Shown: positions 22,917 to 35,329, counted from the first letter of the stretch. The stretch: DNA of 64,000 nucleotides from Plectrocnemia conspersa (GCA_009617715.1 VTFK01000160.1:930001-994000); one strand, 5' to 3'. Made by a program: numbers and translations. Notes: a model not told the origin generated them from the letters alone.

Positions 22917-24889
22917 AAATTGAGAATTGAATTATACCTCTTTGTTAGTTAGGTAAAAGCAAGGAAAACATTCTTAAAACAAAATTATTTATTTGTCAAG
23001 CATTATCTAGTTAGTTTAAATCGAGAAAATAGATAATTTTTTATCAAGAATCACTTAAAATCTTTTCATAAACCTCCAAGGATTCCATGGATCCTAGGTA
23101 ACGAACCCCATAATCATAATCTGTTAAAATTTATTACACCCTAATGAATCTTAACGAATATAAATACGAACTATCAATCTGAAAATCATAAGCTAATTTC
23201 TTAAAAATGACGTCAAATCCATAGGGAATTTAATTGCTTATAATTATTTTTATTATAGTGAAAACATAAAAAATGATTAATTATAAAGATACAATTAAAA
23301 AATATTGGAATAGTTGATGTTATAACTCGCGCTAAGAAACATTTACTGTGTTTGGGATATTTGCCAGACACTATAAAAATGTTTATTTAAAGTGTTATAA
23401 ACTTAAATCAATGGTAACATACTTTTTAAACTTATAATGAATATTATTATAATATTTTTTTGTTCAAGTCAATACCTGTTTACATTGAATAATTTTTATC
23501 AACATTTTTGATAGCATTACAACCCGATAGGTAGGTTTACCTTTACATTAAAAGTCTTTAATATATTACAAACATATGAGCTATTAGATCACGAACAGGT
23601 ATCAGGTTCGAATGATTTTGATTAAGTATGTCTTAAAATCTTTGAATTATTTTTAAGGTGACTCCTTTACTTTATAAAATTTTTCAGCACTACATTTTAA
23701 ATGCGTATAATTTAAGGCACTCTCTATCTTTGCTCTCTAAGTTCCTAAACAATATATACTAAATTTATTATATATTTAAACTGATCTTTAAAATGTTGTA
23801 AAATATTGTATATGTTTTATTTTAATTATTTAATAATTTTTAAATCTATAACAAGAGTAGCTATTAAGATCGATTAGAGATTTGGTGATTAAGCGTGGGG
23901 TTATCTTCATAACCGAAATAGGAAATTATTTGGTCAATATCCGAAACACTGCTTTATTATTTAGTGTCTTATTAACTGTAAGTATTAATTCGATTTATAA
24001 TTTAATACAATTTCTTCTTATTGATCTATAGTTTAAAGTCAATAAAACTATTATTTTATCATTTTCGTGCAACGAAATATTTTTCTATCGTTGCTTAGAA
24101 ATAGCACTATTTGGTCTTTGGTATTCGTTATCAATATAAATTACTTTAATTGTTTTTTTTTTATATTTTGTATTGAAGTAATACTTTGTGTGTTGAAAGT
24201 AATGTTAATGATAAACTACTAAGCTTTATTAGCTAAATAAAAAAATAGGTATTGTAATATATAAATTCGTAACAAGCGCTTATTATTTCGTTATTTTACA
24301 AAAAATAAATGTAAAATACATTCAGATAAAAATAAAAATTCCTGGAAAAATTTACCAGTAGCATTTTTGAAGTTTTTGTGTAAACTTTTATCTAACAATT
24401 ATCTATTTTTTATTAGCGCTCCATTTTCAATATATGATTATATATATATAATATACGTAAAACTAGCAATTTATATTTGAAAGAAATACTTGATTAAAAA
24501 CATATACAAAAGTAAAAATAACTTTTTTTAATATATGTACATTAAGTGGTGAAAGGTTTTTTCTTATATACTAAATTATATTTTCTAGTTGATTTTATTT
24601 AGATAATGTATTAAATACATATTTGTTACTTGTAATGCTTCTTCTCACTAATCCCAGTTGGCGTAATGGGACTACTTGGTAATATTATTTAGCATTCTTG
24701 TTCAAAAGATATAATGGCCCCACTTAAAATGCAATTAGGATACGTCAACTTTAAAATTATGTAAATTTGTACGAAAGCAGTTTTCGAGTTTCTATGCAAG
24801 TGTAAGATTTGTTAATACCTTAAGTGGATAGTTTCGATTTAATTTATTTTAGCGCATATTTATTCGCAGAAGAAGCAGTAGTGTTAAAA
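22917..24889. other. AT-rich stretch, no gene seen
   Basis: No supported frame. If the hammerhead-like motif marks a retroelement end, its body could lie here on the minus strand, but no RT or GIY-YIG signature is visible. Confidence 0.5.
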
Positions 24890-25340
24890 ACGTTTGTCGA
24901 AACTCTTTACAAAAATGTAAAAGCTATCGCCGGAACAAGATAGAGACGCGAATTGAAAATTGAAAAATAAAAGTGAATTGTACGAAATTACCTACATTTA
25001 TGTAGCGGAAATTTTCAAAGTAATTTCGCGAGCGTACCTTGAGAGAAGAGAACTTAGAACCAGAGAGAAGAGAAAAAAGTAAAGTGAAAAAAGGTAAAGA
25101 GAAGAAAAAAAACGAGAGCACGAGTTGAAAAGTTAAAACGTCTACCGGCTGCGATCTTATTTCGCGCGCACCGAGTCGCTGTACTTATTCGCGTCTTGTT
25201 GAAGAATTTGCGAAAGCGGAAATCGGAAGCTGTGCTAGTTCGTCCGTTTAATTAAAATATGCTGGATTTTTTGCGACTCGGTTAAAAGTGATTATCCGTT
25301 TCAAACCGGGTTCAATCACAGCGTGTTACAAGTTTAAGTT
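24890..25340. promoter_or_regulatory. Polypurine tract plus GC-rich island
   Basis: 25041-25140 is an almost pure purine tract with repeated GAGAGAAGAG and AGAGAAG units. It is followed by a CpG-containing block (25141-25320) with GCGCGCACCGAGTCGC. GA-rich tracts beside an island recall GAGA-factor-bound promoters or Polycomb response elements in flies. This is an analogy from base content only. Confidence 0.35.
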
Positions 25341-25684
25341 CTGGTAAAGAAAATTGCTGGAAGATGGATTACTTCTATAAAAATGATTAAATAATATTGC
25401 TGAAAAGAAAAATTTGAATCTTTTTAATAAGGAGTGGTGTTAATATTTTATTATATAAATTAATATAGTAATGATCTTATTTATTTATTATATTAATGAG
25501 AACCACGCATTTAAACAGAACCACGTATCCTTTGAGTTTAGCCCATTTGGATGCTTTATCTCTTTCTAATAACATGAATGATATTTAAGTTCTTATTATA
25601 TTTACAAATAAATATATTTATAGAAAAAAATGTTGTATAACACGAAGTGTTTAAAACTGTTGCTTATCAAATGACATAATTAAG
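25341..25684. other. AT-rich stretch before MITE copy 1
   Basis: Nothing supported. Confidence 0.45.
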
Positions 25685-25823
25685 CAGGCGCGTACGGTAA
25701 GATACATTCCCTTTCGCTTAGTGAGAAGAAGTGGGCGTGCGGAACACTCTTTATCTCTCATTCACTCTCGTTACTTAACATGCGACCGAGCGAAAATATT
25801 ATGTTTCTCACCGTACGTATCTG
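25685..25823 (-). mobile_element. hAT-type MITE, copy 1 (inverted)
   Basis: 139-bp inverted-repeat element of the same family as 27062-27206, in opposite orientation. Ends: CAGGCGCGTACGGTAAGA on the left and, on the other strand, CAGATACGTACGGTGAGA on the right. The internal part on the minus strand (GTTAAGTAACGAGAGTGA, GAGAGATAA) matches the plus strand of copy 2. The 8-bp flanks TAATTAAG and TTATTAAA agree at 6 of 8 positions, consistent with an aged hAT target-site duplication. CAG at the termini and an 8-bp duplication are hAT hallmarks. No coding capacity. Confidence 0.82.
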
Positions 25824-26599
25824 TTATTAAAGGTCACCAAACTACGATCATTTTAAATATTTTTATTATTTTTTAAGAAGCATATTAAAAAATATTATTT
25901 TTATTTTTTAAGAAACTCACTTAAATTTTACTTTCGGACCCGATTCGGAATATTTCTGATCCAGCCATTAACAAAAATATTCTGATTCCTGGACTAGACA
26001 GTGATCTTAAAAAACGCGTTAAAAGCGCGATAAACTAAACTCTATTTATGATACGGCGGCAAGTTGCTATGCCATTGTCTTACACGTATTTGTGGATTAG
26101 CTAAAAGCATGAGTTATTCTGGAATTTTGTAAATGCTGTTGTATTGCCAACATATTAAAATTCAAAACGGCAAGTTGCTGGCTTGCTATAGCGTTAAGAG
26201 TCTCACAACATAAATAGTTCTACCAATTAGTTCAAGTCAAAGTTGTGTTAGGTCTTATTACTCGTGTAATGGAAGCGTGTTAAGACCTTTGGTATTTTTA
26301 TTTCCCGGTATAGCTCGTTCGATCTCTATTTTGTTGTGTTGGACAGAGCGAGAGAGCGGTTTCATAAAATATTATATGACTGGATGTTCCTTGTACGCTT
26401 CAATTGAGACGAATCCAAGAAATAATAGGGATCCGTGTAGCTTAAGCATGAGTATTACGACCGAGAATATCTCAGTACGGTGGTGGTCCTACCTTAAGAT
26501 AAATTATACGAAAGATAATCCGAAGAGTGAGTGAGTAACAAATGTAAACTTAATTTAGGATTTTGCCATTGGCAGAAGAAAAGAGAAGAAGCTTAATCT
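25824..26599. other. Sequence between the MITE copies, first part
   Basis: AT-rich to mixed DNA. Contains a 12-bp direct repeat CGGCAAGTTGCT (26057-26068 and 26168-26179) and an 8-bp inverted repeat AGGTCTTA/TAAGACCT (26250-26257 and 26281-26288). An 85-codon plus-strand frame at 26277-26534 has no recognisable domain and is treated as chance. Confidence 0.5.
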
Positions 26600-26920
26600 C
26601 GTATGCCCGAGTGTATTTTTTTTCTCGTTCCAAGCCATTACTTCGACCGCTGCACAAGACCACTTTCCCCGAAAATATCCGCCAGCCCGTGTTATCTCGG
26701 GGCCGATTCGACCTTAATTAATTTTAAAATACGTCAAGGGGGAATTAAACTCGCGTCCGCGGGGGGGTTATTAAATTTTAACCGTGGCACCCACTTTAGC
26801 CGTATTTCGTTATCGGCCCTGCGTTTTATAACAGCTTCCAGCGGCGACTGTTTTAATTTAATTAAAACCGATTGGTGTCGGTAAGCGTGTGTGCGTTTAT
26901 CGGTTCAATTGCGAATTGGC
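26600..26920. promoter_or_regulatory. GC-rich non-coding island
   Basis: Sharp GC-rich block with CpGs, a run of seven G (about 26761-26767), and homeodomain-type TTAATTAATT (from 26714) and TTTAATTTAATTAAAA (about 26850-26866) sites. It lies between the two MITE copies. A 93-codon frame without a domain is ignored. Regulatory role inferred. Confidence 0.38.
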
Positions 26921-27061
26921 AACAATTTTTTTATCACTTTTTCAAATAGAGTAATATATTTATATGGATATTATATATAAAGATTACTACAATCCGCTTA
27001 TTTAAATATTTTAATACCAAATATATTCGTTAACAACTTATGCAATAATGGATATATGTAT

Positions 27062-27206
27062 CAGGCGCGTACGGTGAGATACATTCCCTTTCGCTTGTTC
27101 GCGTGTTAAGTGACGAGAGTGAGTGAGAGATAAGGTCGTGCGGTACATGCGTTCCACACGCCCTTATCAGCGAGCGAGAGGGAATATATCTCACCGTACA
27201 CGCATG
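27062..27206 (+). mobile_element. hAT-type MITE, copy 2, with perfect 8-bp target duplication
   Basis: 145-bp element. The left end starts CAGGCGCGTACGGTGAGA; the right end, on the other strand, starts CATGCGTGTACGGTGAGA. The inverted repeats continue through ATAYATTCCCTYTCGCT, about 34 bp in all. The flanking octamers are identical: ATATGTAT at 27054-27061 and at 27207-27214, a perfect 8-bp target-site duplication typical of hAT transposons. The interior is rich in GAGAG/GAGTGAGTGAG and is non-coding. It is better preserved than copy 1 and so probably younger. Confidence 0.9.
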
Positions 27207-27214
27207 ATATGTAT

Positions 27215-28079
27215 ACGTGTCTGTTCTCGACGTAGTACTGCGTCACATTGTCTTCAAATCACATCGAATATAGTGTTAAACTCTTGAGATTTAGGTGACT
27301 GGTTAGATTAGATTGAAATATTGATGTGAATGATGTTGCTTTTTAGGTTAATTTGGGGTAGCTCTGCTTGGTGCGAGTTTATCTGAACTCTCGTCTTTAA
27401 ATATTTTCTTGTAAACTAATGGTTATTAACTATAAACTTCTAATTAGCTTTAATAAATGTGTTTTTCTGTATTCTTAGTCTAATAAACGTTTTATTGAAA
27501 ATATACCAAAATTTACCCATATCTATCTTTTATGACCATTTTTAATTAGCAAATCTTTTACAATTAATTTAGATGCAATAATTCTTATTCACACGAAAAT
27601 TAAATGTCTTAGGTAGATCTATAAAAGTTTACAATTAATGAAAAAATTAATACTTTTTTGATTCAAGAAATGATTTATTATTTTAATTAATTGCAAATAA
27701 AACATAAAACATATTTTTGATTTACTTTAAATCATTTTAAGGAACAAATTAAAATTACTATTTTTAAAATCTAAATTTTTAATATGGTTGCAAAAAACTA
27801 TACAAGCCTATGTTATTTGTTCTAATATTTTTTTTCAGTAGAGCAACATATGATAATAAAACTTATAAAATATTACAGTAATTGAACCATTATATTTTTA
27901 TTACGCTTCATTTCAATGGTATTAAGCGTATTTTTCTTGAAATGAAATTTATATTTATACATAAAAACGTTCATTGTACGAAAATATCATAAACATGATA
28001 GGCATTTTTTCAGCGAATATTATATTTTTACAGCGTTGCATATTCACAGCCAAAATTGAATTTAAATTATTTCAGCTTA
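27215..28079. other. AT-rich stretch, no gene seen
   Basis: No supported feature. Confidence 0.5.
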
Positions 28080-28260
28080 ATTAAAATTTATTGTCGGATT
28101 TGCGACGAGTCTAGTTGGCGCTCAGGGAATTTTCATTTGGGGGCAAAATTGCAAACGAGGACCCCCAAAACATGGTCCCCATTATCGTACAAACACGAAA
28201 TTATTGCAGGGAAATCTATTTTGTTTGTGTTTGCGTTTACGAATAAACGTGTATTGGGTA
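28080..28260. promoter_or_regulatory. GC-richer non-coding island
   Basis: Balanced-composition block with homopolymer C and G runs (GGGGG near 28140, CCCCC near 28165). A 92-codon plus-strand frame spans it without domain signature. Ends at an AGGGTTGCCA motif (28271-28280). Confidence 0.3.
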
Positions 28261-29500
28261 GATACAAATTAGGGTTGCCAACCGTTCTCATTCGGAAAGG
28301 ACGCACTTATTTTCTAGTGTTTCATTATGTATAATACTATTGGTGAGGGCAAAAATGAGGTAGATTTACTAAAAACATATTATAGAAAGGATTTAGATGA
28401 AGTGTTATTCAATTGCTTTTTGTTTCATTTGAATGACTTGCTGGATTTGGATTAATTAGTTATTAGTAAATTTAATCGATTAAGATATATTATTGACTTA
28501 TGAAGTTCAGTAATTTTAAATAATTTTATAAAAATGTGGACTCTATGAGGTTCTTGTTCTTAACAATAAAAAACAATCACTTAGCATACTATAATTTGTT
28601 ATACATATATTGTAAAATCACAATTTTATAGATAATCAAAATTTCATACAATTTTGATGTTGGTAATATCAACATTTAATATGCTTTTTTATAATTATTT
28701 TATAACTAATATTGTTAAAAAAATTAGAAATTATTCCCAATAATAATTAAAAAACCTTTATATAAATATGTAAATAGATGAGTTTTTTGATTTTTTTTCA
28801 ATCTTCTTATACTTCAATGAAACATATTTATTATAATTAGAACTTCTAGGGAAATTTGTTTATTATGAAAGTGAATATTTAAAGTATAAAAAGTAGTAAT
28901 ATTTATTTTAACAACGTAATGATAATATTTCATCAGTACAGAAAATATTATTCTTAGAATTAAATTAGATGTAGCAACATATTTTTATAACAAATTTACC
29001 TAAAAATACAAATATATAAAAAAATATAAATGACTTGTTCTATTTTTGTGATAACTAGTTCATTATTTAGAGTGAATTTATTTATTTTCATTGTCACGAT
29101 CTTTTCCCGTAATTTATTATTATTTTTAGTTGCTTCCTTTTGTATTAAAAATACAAAGTTGTTCATACGCCCTGATTTACTGGTATAAAATAAAAACACT
29201 AATGTAGTACACATGAATATACGTGTCACATTGCAGACGAAAGTTCTTGCCAGAAAATAAAAATTAAATATCAAAAACTTCGCTATAAACTATATTTATA
29301 GCTTAGAAGATATTTTTATATTCATCTTCATTTTACGATTTTTATGTTACAAGAAGCAGGGCATAAAAATGCATTGTATAAATTTGTATAAAAAGCTATG
29401 GTCAGACACAGTTTTATCATATAATTAATTTTAGCAGCGCAAGATATGGCTAGCATTAAAAATACATTTGCTTGGACAAAATAAGAGACATTGAAAATAG
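28261..29500. other. AT-rich stretch with hAT-end-like motif at its left edge
   Basis: AGGGTTGCCA at 28271-28280 resembles the outer end of some hAT transposons, and its exact inverse TGGCAACCCT occurs at 29967-29976. The flanking octamers do not match and no transposase is visible, so an element spanning the interval is not established. The 92-codon minus-strand frame at 28996-29274 has no domain. Confidence 0.35.
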
Positions 29501-29728
29501 AAATTTACAAAGAGAACGTCAAGAATAAAACTAAATGACAACAAAATACTTCCGGTTTTGGAAGATACCCTTCTAAAAAACGGTGAAGTGTGTCACCGAC
29601 CAGACAATCGCGAGCAAAAATATATAAATAACATGAACACAAGTGCCACAGGTGTCATATTACAAAGCAATTAATACCAAACCGTGAACATGGCAGGAGT
29701 ATCACTTCCGAAGTATACGACCTTTTAA
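29501..29728 (+). pseudogene. Unidentified coding-like frame with one internal stop
   Basis: A plus-strand frame runs 57 codons to a TAA at 29672-29674, then 17 more codons to a second TAA at 29726-29728. Base composition is more balanced than the flanks and the residues are varied (e.g. LLKNGEVCHRPDNREQKY), unlike typical chance frames in this AT-rich DNA. I do not recognise the family. It may be a transposon or cellular gene relic, lying between the two hAT-end-like motifs. It contains a perfect CGGTGA/TCACCG hairpin at 29581-29598. Confidence 0.3.
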
Positions 29729-29999
29729 ATATACCATAGGAAAATTATTAAAAAAGTCTGGTAAAGAGTTTTTTTTTTATTTTTTTTTTTTTAAATTGTA
29801 TATGTATATCATATATGTATCAATTATATACATATGTATAGCACCTCTTCTATAGCTCCTTAATTTATATTGTTTATTATATTGTACTCTTTATAATTTT
29901 ATTTGAATGTTTTATTTTCCGAGTGAGTTTTAATATATTTTTTATTATGATTTAAATTAAATAAGCTGGCAACCCTGGTGTTTATATTACGTATAAGTA
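29729..29999. other. T-rich low-complexity stretch
   Basis: Includes a T run with a single A (29769-29792) and TA/TG simple sequence around 29800-29835. Ends near the TGGCAACCCT motif. Confidence 0.6.
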
Positions 30000-30380
30000 C
30001 AACGCGCTTGCTCCACGTACACGCACATTATTGTATATCAAAATTTGCGTGAGTGAAAGCGAAAACATGCATAAAGCTTCGCAGGGTTCGTGACCCACAT
30101 TCCTTGACAAATGGCATTTGCATAAGTAAATAAGAAGTGTATGAAAGGGTCCATGGGATAAACAGGCTAATATTACACTCGAAGGTGACGAGAGGGAATA
30201 CTTATGCTTATTTTTTCTTTTCCTTGTAATGCGTCTCTCCAAATGAGTCGTTTATTCAGAAAGCGCTGGTGATAAATATTCGTTTGCCTCGGAAATAAAT
30301 TTGTGCCTCGGTCTCAATTTTGTTTGAGGTCTTATGAGATTCAACGCATGCCTCATATTTTTTGATGAAGATGCTGCGCA
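30000..30380. promoter_or_regulatory. GC-richer non-coding island
   Basis: Mixed-composition block with several CpGs in 30000-30110. An 86-codon minus-strand frame (29982-30242) overlaps without domain. Regulatory by composition only. Confidence 0.28.
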
Positions 30381-31185
30381 TCATTGAAATTATCCATAAT
30401 AATAATAAACTGGGGCATATATGGACTCTTATTAGATTTTATGGCTCTTCTGGGGGAGTAATAAATCATATAAATTTAGTACCTAGTCATGAGAAATTGT
30501 ACAGCTATATATATTATTTAAAATAGTGAATTATAAACTTGGTTCCCAATATACATATATATTTTTATTATTAAGTAAATATAATGACCAGACAGGTTCA
30601 TTAGTTTTGTATTTCATCCGCAGTTTGTGATTCTATAATAAATATTATACACAAATTAAAAATAGTAAAAATAATATACGTATGTATAATATATTAATTA
30701 TGAACACACGGATGAGAATAAATTAAAACTATCGAAAACTTATATATATTATATAATATATTATAAAAATATATTATATAATAATCGTATTAAGCCGACA
30801 TTAACGATAAAGTGTAGTTGTCTAAAATAAATGAAAAAAAACCTGCCAAGATGAGTCGATAATTATTTGTCAATTTAATGAAACATTACAGAACAAATGT
30901 AATGATAAATTCAAAATCAGCGTTTCATTTTAGTAAAAATATATGTATATCGTACGTATGGGGATGGGGAGCCATACTTGAGTATGTACATACGTAATAA
31001 TTAATAAATAATAATGTTTTCATTGACTAATTATTTTAATCGTCATTACGCTCTGGCACATAAAATACTAATTTTACCGCCTATATCTCGTGAATTTTTA
31101 TTTTTTGAAATTTTTCACAATTTACATATATTTTGTATTCCTAATTCCTAAAATATTCATTACTTGATTTTTTCCAAGTATTTTT
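30381..31185. other. AT-rich stretch with AT palindrome
   Basis: Contains an A/T-only inverted repeat with 14-bp arms (30749-30762 and 30768-30781, 5-nt loop) and a G-rich patch GGGGATGGGG near 30960. Nothing coding supported. Confidence 0.5.
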
Positions 31186-31362
31186 GCTCTCTTTTGTCAA
31201 ACGCTCATATGGCTGTCTGCACATTTGACGCACGCTATTTTGTTACAGTGCTACTTTGGTAAACGCTCTTATGACGCAGCGCTTATAAGGCAGCGCTCTT
31301 TTGACGCACGCCCATTTGTCCGCGCTCATTTGTGACGTTGCCGTTGTGTAGCTACTTTACTA
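31186..31362 (+). repeat. Degenerate minisatellite, about 15-bp period, about 11 units
   Basis: Successive units begin GCT or GCC/GCA and follow the pattern GCTCWTTTGACGCAC, with lengths of 14-17 bp. Examples are GCTCATATGGCTGTC (31203), GCACATTTGACGCAC (31219), GCTACTTTGGTAAAC (31250), GCTCTTATGACGCAGC (31265), GCTCTTTTGACGCAC (31295), GCCCATTTGTCCGC (31310) and GCTCATTTGTGACGTT (31324). Edge units (31186, 31340, 31351) are more diverged. The array is GC-richer than its surroundings and keeps no open frame, since unit lengths are not multiples of three. Confidence 0.75.
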
Positions 31363-32254
31363 GCCAGAAACACGATAAACCAGTAATTAAATCAGAGACT
31401 AATACCTTAAAGACCTTGCTTCGATTTTCATATGGACCCATATATTGTAGTTTATATTAGGCTATGGTTGTAAACCTTTTAAAAATATTCGTACAAATTA
31501 AATTTTATATGAAAAAAATGCCTTTTAAAATTTATATAAAAAATGAGAATTTTCGATCTGACATTTTTCAGAAACACTAATTGTGATTACAGTGTGATTT
31601 ACTTATGTATTTTTATTTTTACTATTGCATATTTATTATTTTCTTTAGAATATCCCAATGATATTAATTTATTTATTTTTACTTATGATAAAAGCTACAT
31701 TAATTTAATTTCAGCTATAAATGTTTAGGTAAATATTGTAAGATAAATATACATAAATACTGCATAATATTATTTTTACTTTAATCCCATACAAAAAGCA
31801 GCATTTTATTTTTCTCTTCTGCTTTCAAGCAATAAGGGTATCTTCGTTTTCATAATTCTAAGCAATGGATATATCGTTTTCAGCATATGAAATGTATGGA
31901 TTTAAAAAATCTAGATTTGTTTTTCTGATACTACCGGTATTTAATTTTGTACAATTTCGGGATTAAGGCGTCACCAGTGCTATAAAATGTTTCGCTGCTA
32001 AACACGAAACGAATTTCCAACAGCACGTCAACATAGACGGCTGAAGAGGACTAAGCTTAGTTATCATTACTGGAACTTATTTAGTATTAGTGTAGTGTAG
32101 AATACGACACTTTTGGATGCCAATGGGTGAACATGGTGTTTAAAACATAAATTATTATAATTGTTGATCATGAAGACCAGTAAATAATTAAATTAAAATA
32201 ATACACAGAGAACATTATGTGTAATATACTAACATGTCTACAAAGGGTCGACAC
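31363..32254. other. AT-rich stretch, no gene seen
   Basis: Nothing supported except more balanced composition around 31965-32050. Confidence 0.5.
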
Positions 32255-32540
32255 TTGAGTAACGTCACGTGTGGTCGCGTGTTTGCTTGTGGGGTGCTAA
32301 ATCAATTACTCACCCTATTACCGGTCGTACACTGCACGCGAGATATGCTAAACTGCAATTTTCCCGTTCGCCTGCTCTAATTCGACTTTTGACCCGCGGG
32401 CTCTTAATTCGGTTTGCCGCGACGGAAGCGGTGCGGAATATTGGCACCACCGTCGGGATAGGAAAATTGTGGAAAATTCCTGGTCTGCTGAAAAAAAAAT
32501 ACACACGGGTGACGGAATCAAACGTCTCTCAGTGAACGTA
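32255..32540. promoter_or_regulatory. GC-rich non-coding island
   Basis: Dense CpG block with CTCTAATTCGAC and CTCTTAATTCGG sites (about 32374-32412). Frames of 88 and 64 codons on opposite strands overlap and lack domains. One of the clearer regulatory-type islands. Confidence 0.38.
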
Positions 32541-34059
32541 CGTGCTTGACTTCTCTAATGGATTTTTAAAAGTTTATTACAATGAAAAATATGTATACAA
32601 ACATTCCTAAATAAAATTGTTTTTTATTCAGACTGCTAACGCGCTTTTTTAAAATTCACTTACGATTCAAAAATCGTCTCTATAAGTCTAAAATAAAAAT
32701 GCTCTAGAACAGATGAAAACTTTTTATCAGCGATTTTCTTGGTTTGCATGCAGTTCATGCGGCCCCGATGTTTTAATTGGTTCAAGGTTCCCAAAATTTT
32801 GGGGTACTTTTGCACCGTATCTACACAAATGCAATGTTTTGTTTACAATCAGTATTTTTTTACGTCACATTATCGGTTTTGAATTTATTATCATAAAGTT
32901 TAGATGTTGTTTTAGTATCACTTGTACATAATAAGTTCCTTACGTTTATTTAAACAAATATATTATTAAGATGCTAAAGGACGTCATGACAACACGCTCG
33001 TGCGTTACTCACACATTATCTCGCACCCGGTTTGCTTAAATCCAAGCTCACTATTATGGGTATTTAAACATAAATACATTTAAAATTCAAATTAGTATAG
33101 TTGAGTTTTCATAAATTAACATTTAAAATCAGCAGAATGAAAACACTTAGATTTGTATACTAAATACTTAAACTTTCAAAAATTTCTGCAGATGTCAAGT
33201 AACTACGTATGCTTTTTATTTATTGGAGGGTCGTTCAAGCAAAGTGCTGTCTTTAAACTAGCTTTTAATAAAAATAAATTTATATTTTTTAATTAAATTA
33301 ATAATTTGGAGACATGGTTAGACTCTAATGCAATTGACTATAAATTGTGTTCCTATTCGCAAGTTATCTCGAAAGACTAGTATGAAAATTGTGACACTCA
33401 CACACATTGCCAATTACTGGATAGCACTCACCAAGTATACGACAAACTGCAATCACTCGCAGAATCATTTAAAATCAACGATGGCCACGTTACCTAATCA
33501 CAGGTAATCATTGACGACTACAGCGAAAACTCTCAAACTTACCAATTCAACTTCGGCGTCCAATACTAACATATATTTTTTTGCATTTATATTTGGTTAA
33601 TTATATTTCGTACAATCAACTGTTGTATGTATATTTCATATGTTGTATAGGGATTGTTTATTTTAATCATGTTTGAAGCATATATGATAACTTCTAATTA
33701 TAGTGCAATAAAATATATAATGGAACATTACCACAGAATCGCTTTCAAATACGCTGCTAATTCATTCCGCAAACAAAGTAAACCACGCGTATGTTTACAC
33801 GAGCATGTGTGGCCAAACTCCCTTGGGACTTTTCAACAGTGACACGTCACCTGGACAATAACAGCCAAATAAAACCTGTATCTCTAATGTATGTAAACAA
33901 ATTTGGCACAGTTTTAACCCTTTCACGGTAATCAAGTAAACTCCATAATGTAAACAATGTATAAATTAAACACATATTAGTTAATCGATTACATATCGAA
34001 AGCTTTTGACGTTTATGTTAAATTCGATTAATTATTAATCAACAAACTAAGATTAGAAC
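32541..34059. other. AT-rich stretch, no gene seen
   Basis: Mixed to AT-rich; a small GC-richer patch near 32985-33035. Frames of 62-72 codons lack domains. Confidence 0.45.
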
Positions 34060-34940
34060 GCTGCAGCGGTTCGTATAATGTCTGAGCATACTTTCGTCAT
34101 AATAAAGGTTAAGTTATTGTATACTTCGCGCGCGTGGGCGAGAGTTAATATAACCCTTTACGTGAAATCACGCCTGCCTGTTCAAAATTACTTTTCCCAA
34201 ATAAGATATTTAGCAAAAGTTATTGCAGCTATTTTGCGGTGAAGATTTTTTTTAAGGTGCGTCCGCGTATTTTGCACAGCCGCCATCGCGTATAGAAAAA
34301 TGTATGCAAGAAAGGGTGGCCGTAAAAGTATTTCGTATATATACAAACATATATGTTTATATTTTTTATAAACGATAAAAGCGCTATTCGTCCCTTTTTA
34401 TCCCGCCACGGGACCAAAACTTATGACGGATCCCGAGGGATAAAATATCGCGCTCCCCCGTAGCGGGATAATTTACATAAAGTGGGAAAAGTGTGTTCCC
34501 CGCTCACGAAACAGATGACTTCATACGGTGAAAAAATAAATTTTAATCTCTTCATAACCCCTCTTTTTAGGTGTTGTAATAAACGTATAATATTTTTATG
34601 GAAATTAAAATTTAAATATGTATTTATGTTAAAAAAATACATGGTTGACATTGTAAACAAGACAAAACAAGATCTTGGTTTCAAAGAGCTATAATCTAAT
34701 GTTCCAGTTCTTCTCTTTATTTTGTTTTTTTATTGGAAAATTGGTTGTAAGTCGTGCTTTGGCAGGACATTTAAATATGTTTAAATTTAAACTATATCTT
34801 ATTTTATAGTCGCGGTTGCCTAAGGGCGTGGTCGCAAGTAAAGGGTTATATCTCCACATACGACGCGCGAAAGCTGTCGCTTGGAAAATCAATTGAGTCG
34901 ACTTTGGAAAATACGTCAACAAACACACAGAACAGATTTG
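34060..34940. promoter_or_regulatory. Group of GC-richer non-coding islands
   Basis: Blocks at 34060-34180 (with CGCGCGCGTGGGCG), 34230-34530 and 34800-34930, separated by AT-rich DNA. Overlapping frames of 62-87 codons on both strands show no domains. Confidence 0.32.
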
Positions 34941-35329
34941 GCTCTGTAAAGTTTTCCATGTAAAAAAGTTTTAAAAAATATATGAACATATTATATTCCG
35001 TCTAGGTACGTGGCTCCGATATTTGGGAGTTCTTGCTCGGAATATTGAATACATTATGTTGTATTATAACGCGCATTTATAAAAAAATTATGCAATAGAT
35101 TTTTTTATGTGATTTTTGGGAACGTAATATATCGTATATGTATATTTTATTTAAATGAGATTCATAAAAACGTTGCTTTGTTAATTTTCAATTAAAATTA
35201 TGGAGCAAAATGTATATTTTATCTATATATCGATATATACATACAAGCGTATGGAATCGGTCATGAGATAAAAACAGTTCAATTGAGATGGTAATATTCC
35301 GCCATATATACAATTTAATACATTTAACA
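34941..35329. other. AT-rich stretch, no gene seen
   Basis: Nothing supported; a palindromic TATATATCGATATATA occurs near 35223-35238. Confidence 0.45.
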
